A DNA stretch of 64,000 nucleotides from Anaerolineae bacterium (GCA_020849765.1 JADLAY010000003.1:210074-274073), one strand, 5' to 3'. Positions 40,242 through 49,020 are shown, counted from the stretch's first letter. The notes: generated by a model not told the origin, from the sequence alone. Translations and numbers: made by a program.

Positions 40242-41096
40242 ATGCCATTCAAGAATATTCGTATTGTCACAGATAGTACCTGCGATATTCCGCGTGACCT
40301 CATTGAGCAGTATAAAATCGGCGTGGTGCCCTGTTTCGTCAACTATGGCGGCAACAGCTATGCCGATGACGGCGTGCAGCTCATTCGCGAAGACTTCTAC
40401 CGCGATATACCGCACATACGCCCCGTGCCGAAGACCTCCGCCTTTCCACCCGGCATGGTCGAAACGCTGCTGGAAGCGACCTTCCAGGAAGCCGAACATG
40501 TGGTCATATTGTGTGTTCCCGCTAAACTGAGCGGCGTGTATAATGCCTTTCGTCTGGGAGCCAGCAATTTCCCCAAGGAAAAGGTGACTTTGATCGACAG
40601 CGGTCAGGTCGCGATGGCCTTGGGCTGGCAGGTTTTGATCGCAGCGGAGACGGCGGCAGCCACGGGCGATCTGCAACAGGTGCTCGATGCGATCCAGCGT
40701 GTGCGCGCGAACCAACGCCTGTACGCAGCGCTCGATACGCTGGAATACCTGCGCCACAGCGGGCGCGTAGGCTGGGCCAGCGCCAGCATCGGGACGCTGC
40801 TCCAGATCAAGCCGATCCTGGACGTACAAGAGGGCGAAGTGAAATCCTATGCGCGTGTGCGCACGTTCAAGCGCGCGTTTGACGAACTCGTGCACCTGAC
40901 GCGGGAACAAGCCCCGCTCGACCGGCTCGCCATTTTGCACACGGCCAACGAACAGGGCGCGCAAGATCTCAAAGACGCATTGCAGGACGTCGTGCCCGAC
41001 ACCGTATTCGTGGTGAATATCAACCCAACCATCGGCACGCACATTGGCCCAGGCGGCCTGGGGGTTGCTACTTTGAGTCAAAGCTGGAAAGCGTAA
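40242..41096 (+). CDS. fakB: DegV/FakB family fatty-acid-binding protein
   Basis: This 284-residue canonical DegV protein binds one fatty acid and delivers it to FakA for phosphorylation. IRIVTDSTCDIPRDLIEQY opens the N-terminal domain. KTSAFPPGMVETLLEA and LSGVYNAFRLGASNF shape the acyl pocket, and ALDTLEYLRHSGRVGWAS and LLQIKPILDVQEGEV follow in order. With the preceding divergent paralogue and fakA it forms a complete three-gene Fak set. It lies nine bases after its neighbour and seven before recG. Confidence 0.92.
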   Translation: MPFKNIRIVTDSTCDIPRDLIEQYKIGVVPCFVNYGGNSYADDGVQLIREDFYRDIPHIRPVPKTSAFPPGMVETLLEATFQEAEHVVILCVPAKLSGVYNAFRLGASNFPKEKVTLIDSGQVAMALGWQVLIAAETAAATGDLQQVLDAIQRVRANQRLYAALDTLEYLRHSGRVGWASASIGTLLQIKPILDVQEGEVKSYARVRTFKRAFDELVHLTREQAPLDRLAILHTANEQGAQDLKDALQDVVPDTVFVVNINPTIGTHIGPGGLGVATLSQSWKA

Positions 41097-41103
41097 GCGC
41101 ACA

Positions 41104-43785
41104 ATGCCATCGGCACTGGAAACCCTGGTCAAAATTCTCAAGCTCGAACGCGATACCGGTTACAAGAACACCGCTGTCATCGGCGGCCTGGCGGGCTACG
41201 TCCAGGGCTGGCAGGATCAAGCGCATACGCAGGCGCGCAAGCCGGAACATCACCAACTGGTCGACGAGATCAGCGACCGCCTCGGCCAATACGACGATCT
41301 GACCAGCCGCAACGATCGCCACAATACGGTCAGCTATATCCTCGACCGCATCACCGGGCGCATCCCGTCGAGCACGCCCCCAGCCGAAGCCCCGCCCGCC
41401 CCAGAGATGCGCGAGCCTGTACCCAAACCACCTCCGCAGTCGCAGCAGGAGCAAGAACAGCGGCCGCCGAAGCCAACCGTCAATCGCCAGGAGAAGCGTC
41501 CGGCCAAGAAAACCCGGCCCGACGGTGACGGCAAGCGCGCACCGGACAAGCAACCGGCTGGCGAACGAATCGCGAGTGATGGCGAGCGGACAGAATACGT
41601 GTCCTACGGCAGCGACGTGCGCATGCCGCTCAAGCGTGACGTCCCGACACCGCCACGGCTGGAACGCCCACCGCGCAAACCACGCCCACAGATTGATCTT
41701 GAGCAGGCGCGGACGACCATGCACGGTCTGGAAGCGTCGGTCGACAAGATTCACCGCGTCGGGGCCAAGACGGCCTCCGTGCTGGAGAAGGTCGGCATTC
41801 GCACGATCAACGATCTGCTGCTCTACCTGCCGCGCCGTTACGATGACTACACGCAGCTCATCCCGATTGCGAAGCTGCAGCCGAATGCGCAGGTCACCAT
41901 CATCGGCGTCGTGCGCCACACTGAAATCCGCATCGGCAGCGGCGGGCGCAAGGATTACGCCTTCGTCATCGACGACGGCAGCGCCACGCTCTCGGTCACG
42001 TTGTTCGGCCAGGGCCAGTTCTACATGCAGCAGCGCATTCGCATCGGGCAGCAGCTCGTCCTGCGCGGCATCACGTCGGTCTTCCGCAACCGGCTGCAAA
42101 TGACCAATCCCGATTGGGAAGAGCTGGACGCCGACGATCTCCAACTGGCGCGCATCGTGCCGGTTTACTCGCTGACGGAAGGCTTGCGCCCGAAAACGCT
42201 GCGCGATTCGATCAGACAGGCGCTCGATTACTGGGCGGAACGCATCCCAGATTACATTCCGGAAGCGACGCTCGAACGCACCGATCTGGCTGATCTCGGC
42301 TGGACGCTCAACAACCTGCACTTCCCGGAAAGCTGGGATCATCTCCATCACGCCAAGCAGCGCTACATCTTCGACGAACTACTGCTCTTGCAGCTTGCCA
42401 TCCTGAGCAACCGCTTCGCCTGGCAGTCGACGCCCGCCGATCCGTTAGGGATGGAGGACGAGGCGCTGAACAGCGTGCTCCAGGCGATCTTCCCTTACAC
42501 GCTGACGGGTGCCCAGCGCCGGGCCATCGATGACATCCGTCGCGACATCGCCAAGCCGATCCCGATGAACCGCCTGCTGCAAGGCGACGTCGGGTCGGGC
42601 AAGACGGCGGTTGCGGTCTCGGCGTTGGCGATCGCATTCTCACAGGGCAAACAGTCGGCGCTGATGGCCCCGACCGGCATCCTGGCGGAGCAGCACTTCC
42701 GCAACATCGGCGCGGCGCTGGCGAAGATGCCGGGCGAACGGCAGCCCGTCGTCGCCCTGCTGACCGGCTCGCTGACGTCGGCGGAACGTGAGCGCGTCTA
42801 CGCGGGTCTGGCCGACGGCAGCATCGACGTCATCATCGGCACGCACGCCATCATCCAGTCCGGCGTCGAGTTCTCAGATCTGGCGCTGGCGATCATTGAT
42901 GAGCAGCATCGTTTTGGCGTCGAGCAGCGTGGCGCGCTGCGTGGCAAAGGCAAGAATCCGCACCTGCTGATCATGACCGCCACGCCGATCCCGCGCACGC
43001 TGGCGCTGACCATCCACGCCGATCTCGACCTGTCGATCATCGACGAGATGCCGCCCGGTCGCACGCCGATTTCGACCAAGGTCATTCCGCCGACCGGTCG
43101 CGAGCGCGCCTACGTGCTGATTGAGGAACAACTCGAAATGGGACGCCAGGCGTTCGTCGTCTATCCGCTGGTCGAAGCCTCGGACAAAATCGAGGCGGCG
43201 GCGGCCACGGAGGCGTTCGAGGAACTCAAGCAGGTCTTTTACCGGCACAAGGTCGGGCTGCTCCACGGCCGCATGAAACCCGCCGAAAAAGACGCCATCA
43301 TGGCGGATTTCAGCGACGGCAAGTTCGACGTCATGGTGACGACCTCGGTTGCGGAGGTCGGCGTCGACATCCCGAATGCCACCGTCATGCTGATCGAGGG
43401 CGCCAACCGCTTCGGTCTGGCGCAGCTGCACCAGTTCCGGGGGCGCGTCGGACGTGGCGGTTACGCGTCGTACTGCCTGCTCGTCTGCGATACGGACGTG
43501 CCCGAAGCGCGCGAGCGCCTGACCGCGCTGGAGCGCTTCAACGACGGCTTCAAACTGGCCGAGATCGACTGGAAGCTGCGCGGCGCCGGCGACCTGGTCG
43601 GCACGCGGCAGAGCGGGCAAAGCACCCTCCAATTGATGGAGGACATGTCGCCGGAGTTGGTCGAAGTGGCCCAGCGCGAAGCACGCACGATCTTCGAAGA
43701 AGATCCGCAACTCCTTCTGGAACAACACCAATTGCTGGCGCAGCGCGTGCACATGCTGCATGATGCGCGCACGGACGTCAGTTAA
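41104..43785 (+). CDS. recG: ATP-dependent DNA helicase RecG with long N-terminal extension
   Basis: This 893-residue enzyme reverses stalled replication forks and migrates branched DNA. Residues 1-205 are an extension: about 90 helical residues, then a Pro/Lys/Arg-rich linker. The wedge domain starts near 215 (VGAKTASVLEKVGIRTINDL). The helicase has Walker A GDVGSGKTA near 493, DEQH near 599 (LAIIDEQHRFGVEQR), TATPIPRTLAL, and RGRVGRGGYASYCLLV as motif VI. Usual RecG length is near 690-780. Extensions are known in several phyla, but this one is long and carries basic patches. It is coupled within the fak operon by a seven-base gap. Confidence 0.95.
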   Translation: MPSALETLVKILKLERDTGYKNTAVIGGLAGYVQGWQDQAHTQARKPEHHQLVDEISDRLGQYDDLTSRNDRHNTVSYILDRITGRIPSSTPPAEAPPAPEMREPVPKPPPQSQQEQEQRPPKPTVNRQEKRPAKKTRPDGDGKRAPDKQPAGERIASDGERTEYVSYGSDVRMPLKRDVPTPPRLERPPRKPRPQIDLEQARTTMHGLEASVDKIHRVGAKTASVLEKVGIRTINDLLLYLPRRYDDYTQLIPIAKLQPNAQVTIIGVVRHTEIRIGSGGRKDYAFVIDDGSATLSVTLFGQGQFYMQQRIRIGQQLVLRGITSVFRNRLQMTNPDWEELDADDLQLARIVPVYSLTEGLRPKTLRDSIRQALDYWAERIPDYIPEATLERTDLADLGWTLNNLHFPESWDHLHHAKQRYIFDELLLLQLAILSNRFAWQSTPADPLGMEDEALNSVLQAIFPYTLTGAQRRAIDDIRRDIAKPIPMNRLLQGDVGSGKTAVAVSALAIAFSQGKQSALMAPTGILAEQHFRNIGAALAKMPGERQPVVALLTGSLTSAERERVYAGLADGSIDVIIGTHAIIQSGVEFSDLALAIIDEQHRFGVEQRGALRGKGKNPHLLIMTATPIPRTLALTIHADLDLSIIDEMPPGRTPISTKVIPPTGRERAYVLIEEQLEMGRQAFVVYPLVEASDKIEAAAATEAFEELKQVFYRHKVGLLHGRMKPAEKDAIMADFSDGKFDVMVTTSVAEVGVDIPNATVMLIEGANRFGLAQLHQFRGRVGRGGYASYCLLVCDTDVPEARERLTALERFNDGFKLAEIDWKLRGAGDLVGTRQSGQSTLQLMEDMSPELVEVAQREARTIFEEDPQLLLEQHQLLAQRVHMLHDARTDVS

Positions 43786-43813
43786 CTTACGAAGTCGTGC
43801 TCAGGAGCCTATC

Positions 43814-44326
43814 ATGCATATTCGTGCCCTCTATCCCGGTTCATTCGATCCCACCCATTACGGGCACATTGACATTGCCTACCGGGCGGCACGAATTTTC
43901 GACGAGGTGATCGTCGGCGTCTACGACTTGCCGAAGAAGACCCTGCTTTTCAGCATCGAGCAGCGTGTGGCGCTGGCAAGACAGGCCTATGAAGGCGCTG
44001 AGAATATTCGGGTTGCACCATTTTCCGGATTTACTGTAGACTATGCAAAAGAAGTTGGTGCTACAGTAGTAGTACGCGGTTTACGACTGTTTTCGGATTT
44101 CGAGTTTGAATTCAGGATGGGGTTGGCGAATAAGAAGCTCGCACCGGAGATCGAAACAGTCGCCATCATGACGGATGTGAAGCACGTTTATATCAGTTCG
44201 AGCACCATCCGCGAAATTGCCGAACTCGGCGGCGATGTTTCCGGCATGACACCACCTTTCATTGTTGAAGCACTGAAACGGCGGTATGCTGAACTTAATA
44301 ATCCGCGTGTGAGCACGCAGGCCTGA
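43814..44326 (+). CDS. coaD: Phosphopantetheine adenylyltransferase
   Basis: This 170-residue enzyme makes dephospho-CoA from 4'-phosphopantetheine and ATP. The start is the ATG at 43814 after an AGGAG site; a longer frame overlaps recG and is not conserved. The nucleotidyltransferase motif LYPGSFDPTHYGHIDIA carries the HxGH-type site. VVVRGLRLFSDFEFEFRMGL and YISSSTIREIAELGGDV complete the active site. Length matches the family. Supplying CoA next to fatty-acid activation genes is functionally consistent but may be coincidental, as coaD often lies near recG. Confidence 0.96.
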   Translation: MHIRALYPGSFDPTHYGHIDIAYRAARIFDEVIVGVYDLPKKTLLFSIEQRVALARQAYEGAENIRVAPFSGFTVDYAKEVGATVVVRGLRLFSDFEFEFRMGLANKKLAPEIETVAIMTDVKHVYISSSTIREIAELGGDVSGMTPPFIVEALKRRYAELNNPRVSTQA

Positions 44327-44355
44327 ACATTAGTGCGACACGGAAGGGGAAGTGT

Positions 44356-44901
44356 ATGGACATTCAGCATCTTATCGACCGCCTCGAAGACTTGATCGAC
44401 GAAGGGCGGCACATGCCCTTCAGCAAGTTCACGATGATTGACGAGGAACGCGCGCTCGAAATCATCGATCAGATGCGTATCTCCATTCCCGAAGAAATCG
44501 AGAAGGCCACGCGCGTCCTCGCCCAGCGTGACCGCATTCTCGCCCAGGCCAACGAAGAAGCCGCTCGCGTCGTCCAGCAGGCGCGCGACCGGGGCGAGCA
44601 GTTGATCGACCGCGAAGCGATGGTGCAGGCAGCCCAGAGCCGCGCCGCCAACATCATCGAGCAGGCGCGCCAGGAAGCCGAGGGCATCACGACCGATGCC
44701 GACCAGTACGTGCTCGATAACCTGGGCACGCTGGAGCAGCGGCTGGCGAAGATACTGAGCGAAGTTCGCGCGGGCATCCAGCACGTGCACGAATCCGGTG
44801 CTGCCCAAGGCTCGCAGCCGCCGCAGACGTTCGTGCCGCCGACGGCGAACCGCGAGACCGTCGCCGTCGAGAACAAGCCGAACGAAAAAGAAGCGCGCTA
44901 A
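44356..44901 (+). CDS. Coiled-coil protein of unknown function downstream of coaD
   Basis: This 181-residue soluble protein is mostly one long helix. Residues 1-45 form a small conserved-looking head (IDRLEDLIDEGRHMPFSKFT with EERALEIIDQMR). Residues 45-140 are an Ala/Glu/Gln/Arg coiled coil like ATP synthase b subunits or DivIVA-type scaffolds. The tail (145-181) is polar and disordered. Proteins of this shape follow coaD in several Gram-positive and Chloroflexota genomes to my knowledge, which hints at a conserved link to division or envelope. The strong terminator at 44940-44973 ends the transcript. Confidence 0.8.
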   Translation: MDIQHLIDRLEDLIDEGRHMPFSKFTMIDEERALEIIDQMRISIPEEIEKATRVLAQRDRILAQANEEAARVVQQARDRGEQLIDREAMVQAAQSRAANIIEQARQEAEGITTDADQYVLDNLGTLEQRLAKILSEVRAGIQHVHESGAAQGSQPPQTFVPPTANRETVAVENKPNEKEAR

Positions 44902-44939
44902 CCGACCGCACAATCGCATCCGCATTCTCATACACCCCC

Positions 44940-44973
44940 TGGAGGCGTGAACACACGACCTCCATCTTTGTTT
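44940..44973 (+). terminator. Intrinsic terminator after the coaD operon
   Basis: TGGAGG-CGTG (44940-44949) pairs with CACG-A-CCTCCA (44954-44964), with a four-base loop and one bulged A. A T-rich run (TCTTTGTTT) follows at 44965-44973. It separates the fak-recG-coaD operon from comEC. Confidence 0.75.
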
Positions 44974-45040
44974 GGAAACCCTATCCAAAAGTGGGCCATT
45001 CTTTAGGCGCTTGTTGTGGTCGCCTGCAAAGATTCACAAC

Positions 45041-47398
45041 ATGCGTCTGGTTTACGTCACTCTCGCCTGGGCTGCCGGAATTCTGTTCGCCGCCAACCTG
45101 AGCGCCCCCCTGCCGGTCGGCTGGTTGTTTGCGACGTCCTTGGCGCTCGCCTCGCTCGCCCTCGTCTGGCGTCAGCGTCCGCAACGATCACTCCACATTC
45201 TGCTGGCTGCGTTGGCCCTCGGCGGGCTGCGTTTCGCCCTGGCGCCGCATACGAGCGACGTGGCAGCGCATAATGGCCACGCGCTCACGGTCGAGGGCAC
45301 CGTCGTCGAAGCCCCACAGCAACGCAGCGATGGTCTGCAGCTGCGCGTCGCCGCCGAAACGGTCACTTATGGCGGGCGCACGCAAGCGACGAGCGGCATC
45401 GTGCTCGTCGATACGCCGAATAACCAGCCCATTGCCTTTGGCGACCACGTTCGTGCGACGGGCGATCAATTCCAGCCCCCGACTTACGACACCTTCTCCT
45501 ACGCCGATTACCTGGCGCGCGCGGGCATCTTCAGCCTGATGCCGAACGCCGCCGTCGAAGTCGTCGAGCCGAATACGGGCTTTTCATTGTCGTCGCTGCT
45601 GGTCGATTTGCGCGAGCAGGCGCGCGACCGCATCGACGACGCGCTGCCGGAACCGTATGCAGGGCTGCTGACAGGCATCCTGATCGGCGACGAAAGCCAG
45701 ATCGCGCCGGACATCGAAGACGCCTTCTCACGCACCGGCGCCTCGCATGTGATTGCGATCAGCGGCTTCAACATGGTCGTCGTCAGCGGCATTGTGCTGG
45801 CGGTGCTCAAGCGCGTGAAAGTGTCGGATCGGCGAGCAGCACTGATCAGCATCGGCGTGGTCGTGATTTACACGCTGTTCGTCGGCGCGAGCGCGAGTGT
45901 CGTGCGCGCGGCGGTCATGAGCAGCCTATGGATCGCAGGCAGCAACATCCTGCAGCGCCGGACGTTCGTCCCGGCATCGCTCGCCTTCGCCGCGCTGCTG
46001 ATGTCGCTGATCAACCCCTACGTGCTCTGGGATGTCGGCTTTCAGCTCTCATTGTTCGCCACGCTGGGGATCACGCTCTTCACGACGCCGCTCACGCGCT
46101 GGCTGCGCCAGGGGTTGGCAGCCGGCCTGCCGGAGCGATGGGCCGAATCGATCACCGGCTGGCTGGCGCCGACACTGATCGTCAGCCTGGCCGCGCAGGT
46201 GCTCGTGCTGCCGTTGATCGCGCTCTACTTCGAGCGCATTTCGTTCGTCTCACTCGCCGTCAATCTGCTCATCCTGCCGGTGCAGCCGCTGATCCTGACC
46301 GTCGGCGGGCTGGCGACGATCGTCGCCCTGATCGTGCCCGGCGTCGGGTTGCTCGGCTTCTATGCCGTGCTGCCGCCGCTCGCGTGGACGATCGGCGTCG
46401 TGAGGCGCTTTGCGGAACTGCCATTCGCGGAGGTCGCCGTGCAGTTTCATCCCAGTTGGGTCACGTTGTTTTTCGTCATCGCGATAGGATGGGCCATCAT
46501 GCAGGCTGCGCAACCGGAATGGATCGAGGCCGCGGCACGTTTCGCGCGGCGCAGCACGGTGCGAGTTGGCGCGATTGCCGCCGCGCTCGTCCTGCTCGTG
46601 CTGATCGGGCTGCTCGTGGCGGCGCGCCCGGATGGCAAGCTGCACCTGTGGCTGCTGGAGATGGGTCACAACAACGCCATCCTCGCGCAGACGCCGGGCG
46701 GCGCCCAGATCCTGATCGATGGCGGGCACTTCCCGTCACGCTTGCTGCTCACCCTCGGCGATCACATGGCGCTCAACGACCGCGAGATCGATCTGGTCGC
46801 CATCACCGAGCCGGACGACTACGATTACGGCGCGCTGCCGGACGTGCTCCAGCGTTATCACGCGGGCATGATCGTCACCAACGGCCAGCCAAGCCTGAGC
46901 CGCACGCACGACGCACTGCTCGAAGCCGCCGGGGACACGCCGATTCGGGCGCTATGCGCGGGGCAGACGATCACGTTCAGCGATGGCGTCGAAATTGAAG
47001 TGCTCAGCCCGGCAGCGCCGCCCGCTCTCGGTGAACCGATGGACGACAGCCCGCTCGTCATGCGACTGAGCTATGGCGATGCATCGTTTTTGATCCCGTC
47101 CGACGCCAGCGACGTCGCGCAAGACGTTATGGTCGAGATGGGCGATATCGCCCCCGCCACGGCTTTGATCCTGCCCAAACACGGTGCGGCGCGCGCGCTC
47201 GAAGATGACTTCCTGCAGGCGGTGCGGCCGCAGATCGCCCTCTTGCAGGCTGACCCGGCCAACCGCATCGGCGACCCCGACCCGGACACGCTCGCCCAGG
47301 TCGAGGATATCCCGCTCTACCGGACGGACGTCATGGGGGCGCTGCATCTGTGGACGGATGGCAGCACCATGTGGCTGCTGCCACAAGCACCGCTCTAG
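45041..47398 (+). CDS. comEC: ComEC/Rec2 family DNA-uptake channel protein with degenerate hydrolase domain
   Basis: This 785-residue protein should carry single-stranded DNA across the membrane. The start is the ATG at 45041; no clear ribosome binding site is visible, and an inverted repeat ends at the ATG. Two N-terminal membrane segments and the OB-fold-like DUF4131 (about 60-190) precede the competence domain with LLTGILIGDESQIAPDIEDA, GASHVIAISGFNMVVVSG and GASASVVRAAVMSSLW and about ten membrane helices. The C-terminal metallo-beta-lactamase-like domain keeps LLEMGHNNAILAQTPGGAQI and LIDGG, but the HxHxDH ligands are replaced: residues 589-595 read TEPDDYD. It is probably not a metal-dependent nuclease. 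Confidence 0.9.
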   Translation: MRLVYVTLAWAAGILFAANLSAPLPVGWLFATSLALASLALVWRQRPQRSLHILLAALALGGLRFALAPHTSDVAAHNGHALTVEGTVVEAPQQRSDGLQLRVAAETVTYGGRTQATSGIVLVDTPNNQPIAFGDHVRATGDQFQPPTYDTFSYADYLARAGIFSLMPNAAVEVVEPNTGFSLSSLLVDLREQARDRIDDALPEPYAGLLTGILIGDESQIAPDIEDAFSRTGASHVIAISGFNMVVVSGIVLAVLKRVKVSDRRAALISIGVVVIYTLFVGASASVVRAAVMSSLWIAGSNILQRRTFVPASLAFAALLMSLINPYVLWDVGFQLSLFATLGITLFTTPLTRWLRQGLAAGLPERWAESITGWLAPTLIVSLAAQVLVLPLIALYFERISFVSLAVNLLILPVQPLILTVGGLATIVALIVPGVGLLGFYAVLPPLAWTIGVVRRFAELPFAEVAVQFHPSWVTLFFVIAIGWAIMQAAQPEWIEAAARFARRSTVRVGAIAAALVLLVLIGLLVAARPDGKLHLWLLEMGHNNAILAQTPGGAQILIDGGHFPSRLLLTLGDHMALNDREIDLVAITEPDDYDYGALPDVLQRYHAGMIVTNGQPSLSRTHDALLEAAGDTPIRALCAGQTITFSDGVEIEVLSPAAPPALGEPMDDSPLVMRLSYGDASFLIPSDASDVAQDVMVEMGDIAPATALILPKHGAARALEDDFLQAVRPQIALLQADPANRIGDPDPDTLAQVEDIPLYRTDVMGALHLWTDGSTMWLLPQAPL

Positions 47399-48039
47399 CG
47401 CGTATCCACGTTCAGCGGGTCGAGATGGTCACGCACGGCTGAGACGATGTAATCGAGATCTTCGTCACGCGTGGCGAAGTCGCGCCCATCCATCGGGATG
47501 CGCAGCACCGGGCACAGCGTCCAGTCTTCAATCCAGTTGTCGTAGAGGCGATTCAGGCTTTCGAGGTAGGACGACGCCATGTTGCGCTCGTAAGCACGCC
47601 CACGCCGCTCAATGTGCTCGATCAAGGTGTCGACGCTGGCCTGTAGATAGACGATCACGTCCGGCGGGGGCAGAAAATTGCTGACGGCGCGATACAAGCG
47701 GCGATAGGCGTCATAATCGCGGTCGGACATTTCGCCCTGCTCGAACAGGTTGCGCGCAAAAATCTCCGCATCTTCGTAAACGGTGCGATCCTGCACAACA
47801 CTGCCGGGATGATCGACGAGCAGCCGATGCGCCTCCAATCGCTTGCCGAGATAAAACACCTGCGAGTGAAAACTCCAGCGCTTCATATCGGTGTAAAAAT
47901 CGGCCAGGTAGGGATTCTCGACGTCGGCTTCGTAAAAAGGCTCCCAGCCGAACGCGCGGGACAGCAGCCCGGTCAGCGTCGATTTCCCCACGCCGATGTT
48001 GCCGGCGATGGCGACAAATTGCTTGCGTGTCGTATCCAA
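47395..48039 (-). CDS. Deoxynucleoside kinase (deoxyadenosine/deoxyguanosine type)
   Basis: This 214-residue enzyme phosphorylates deoxynucleosides for salvage. I chose the TTG at 48039 because GGAG lies eight bases before it. A TTG at 48063 would add eight residues but lacks such a site; there is no ATG. The P-loop is GNIGVGKSTL, followed by FYEADVENPYLADFY. The DRTVYEDAEIF segment is the DRS-like substrate motif, and RRGRAYERNM gives the Arg-rich lid. The specificity cannot be fixed from the sequence. Its stop codon shares a CTAG with the convergent comEC stop. Confidence 0.88.
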   Translation of the reverse strand: MDTTRKQFVAIAGNIGVGKSTLTGLLSRAFGWEPFYEADVENPYLADFYTDMKRWSFHSQVFYLGKRLEAHRLLVDHPGSVVQDRTVYEDAEIFARNLFEQGEMSDRDYDAYRRLYRAVSNFLPPPDVIVYLQASVDTLIEHIERRGRAYERNMASSYLESLNRLYDNWIEDWTLCPVLRIPMDGRDFATRDEDLDYIVSAVRDHLDPLNVDTR

Positions 48040-48066
48040 GATCGCTTCTCCACAAGAATGCAAACT

Positions 48067-48978
48067 TCAATTAAGCGTGATGTTGACGCTGTCGAGCGTG
48101 ACCGTTTGCCCGTCCGACGCGCGTTGATAAGTCGCGCGGATCTCAGCCGAACCCCGGTAGCCTCCAGCGTCGATGACTGCAGACCAGGGTACCACAAAGC
48201 TCGGATCGCTGCTGGTCAGCGTGATGACCTGCGTCGTCAGCGGCGTGCCATCCGAGGCCAGCAGTTCCAGGCTGAAGGTGGCCTCGAACAAGCCGCCCGC
48301 CGTGCCGCCGATCTGGATCGACTCGCCCGACACGGTGCTGCCCGCCGCCGGACTGGCGATCGTCGCGACCGGCGCACTGGTCGTCTGCAGCGATGCCGAG
48401 TCGCCGCCTTCCCCGATCGTGATGTGCACCGTGGCGCCGACGTAATCGCGGCCATTGCGGTCACGGGCGATCAAGCGGAGTTCCGCCGCGCCCGTGTAAC
48501 GCGTGAACAACGAGGCTGACCAGTTGACGCGCAGTGCGCCGTTCGGGTTGCGCAGCGTGATCTCCTGCCGGTTGATCGTGTTGCCCTGGTCATCCAGCAG
48601 TTCGAGCCAGAAGCGATCTTCCGACAGGCCGCGGACGGAGCCGCTGATCGCGAGCGGCGTGCCGCTGACGACGCTGCCGTCTGCTGGGACATCGATCACG
48701 GCGTTGCTGTTGGCGGGTGTTTCGTTGCCCGCCTGCGCATTGAGCGCTGTGGCGGACGTGGCAGTGACGTTCGGAGTGCTCGTCACGGCTGCCCCAGGCG
48801 TGCCCGTCGCACTCGTGAGCGTCTCATCGGGCGAGAGGGTGGCGGACGTCGCCTCCGGGGTCTCGGCTTCGGACGTCGGCGCCTCACGCGGTGCGCCGGT
48901 CAGATTGCAGGCGCTAAGCAGTGAGGCGAGCGCGAGGAGGCCTATGAGGCAGAGAAGACGAGCGGTGATGCGTGCCAT
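48067..48978 (-). CDS. Lipoprotein with two Gmad2-like immunoglobulin-type domains
   Basis: This 303-residue lipoprotein starts at the ATG at 48978. The signal ends in LLSAC with Cys 24 lipidated. A Thr/Ala/Pro/Glu-rich linker runs to about residue 95. Two tandem beta-sandwich repeats follow (about 100-200 and 208-303). Both have the pattern PAxGSxVSGxxxxIxG, then FxLELL.DxG and a Trp-Ser motif (VNWSASLF and VPWSAVID). This resembles Gmad2, the Ig-like domain found in sporulation and germination proteins but also in other secreted proteins. Function is unknown; a surface-exposed binding role is likely. It lies 27 bp upstream of the kinase gene. Confidence 0.82.
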   Translation of the reverse strand: MARITARLLCLIGLLALASLLSACNLTGAPREAPTSEAETPEATSATLSPDETLTSATGTPGAAVTSTPNVTATSATALNAQAGNETPANSNAVIDVPADGSVVSGTPLAISGSVRGLSEDRFWLELLDDQGNTINRQEITLRNPNGALRVNWSASLFTRYTGAAELRLIARDRNGRDYVGATVHITIGEGGDSASLQTTSAPVATIASPAAGSTVSGESIQIGGTAGGLFEATFSLELLASDGTPLTTQVITLTSSDPSFVVPWSAVIDAGGYRGSAEIRATYQRASDGQTVTLDSVNITLN

Positions 48979-49011
48979 GCCTGTCCAATCCCACGTGGCC
49001 GATTCGAAAGG

Positions 49012-49020
49012 TGTTATACT
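49012..49020 (+). promoter_or_regulatory. Extended -10 promoter before the cystathionine synthase/lyase gene
   Basis: TGTTATACT (49012-49020) is an extended -10 (TGn followed by TATACT), 46 bases before the GTG start at 49067. No -35 is seen. The leader is too short for a SAM riboswitch. Confidence 0.5.

Noticed and set aside
48040..48063. Earlier TTG start for the deoxynucleoside kinase
   Set aside because: Possible, but the downstream TTG at 48039 has a GGAG eight bases upstream and the extra residues are not part of the kinase fold.
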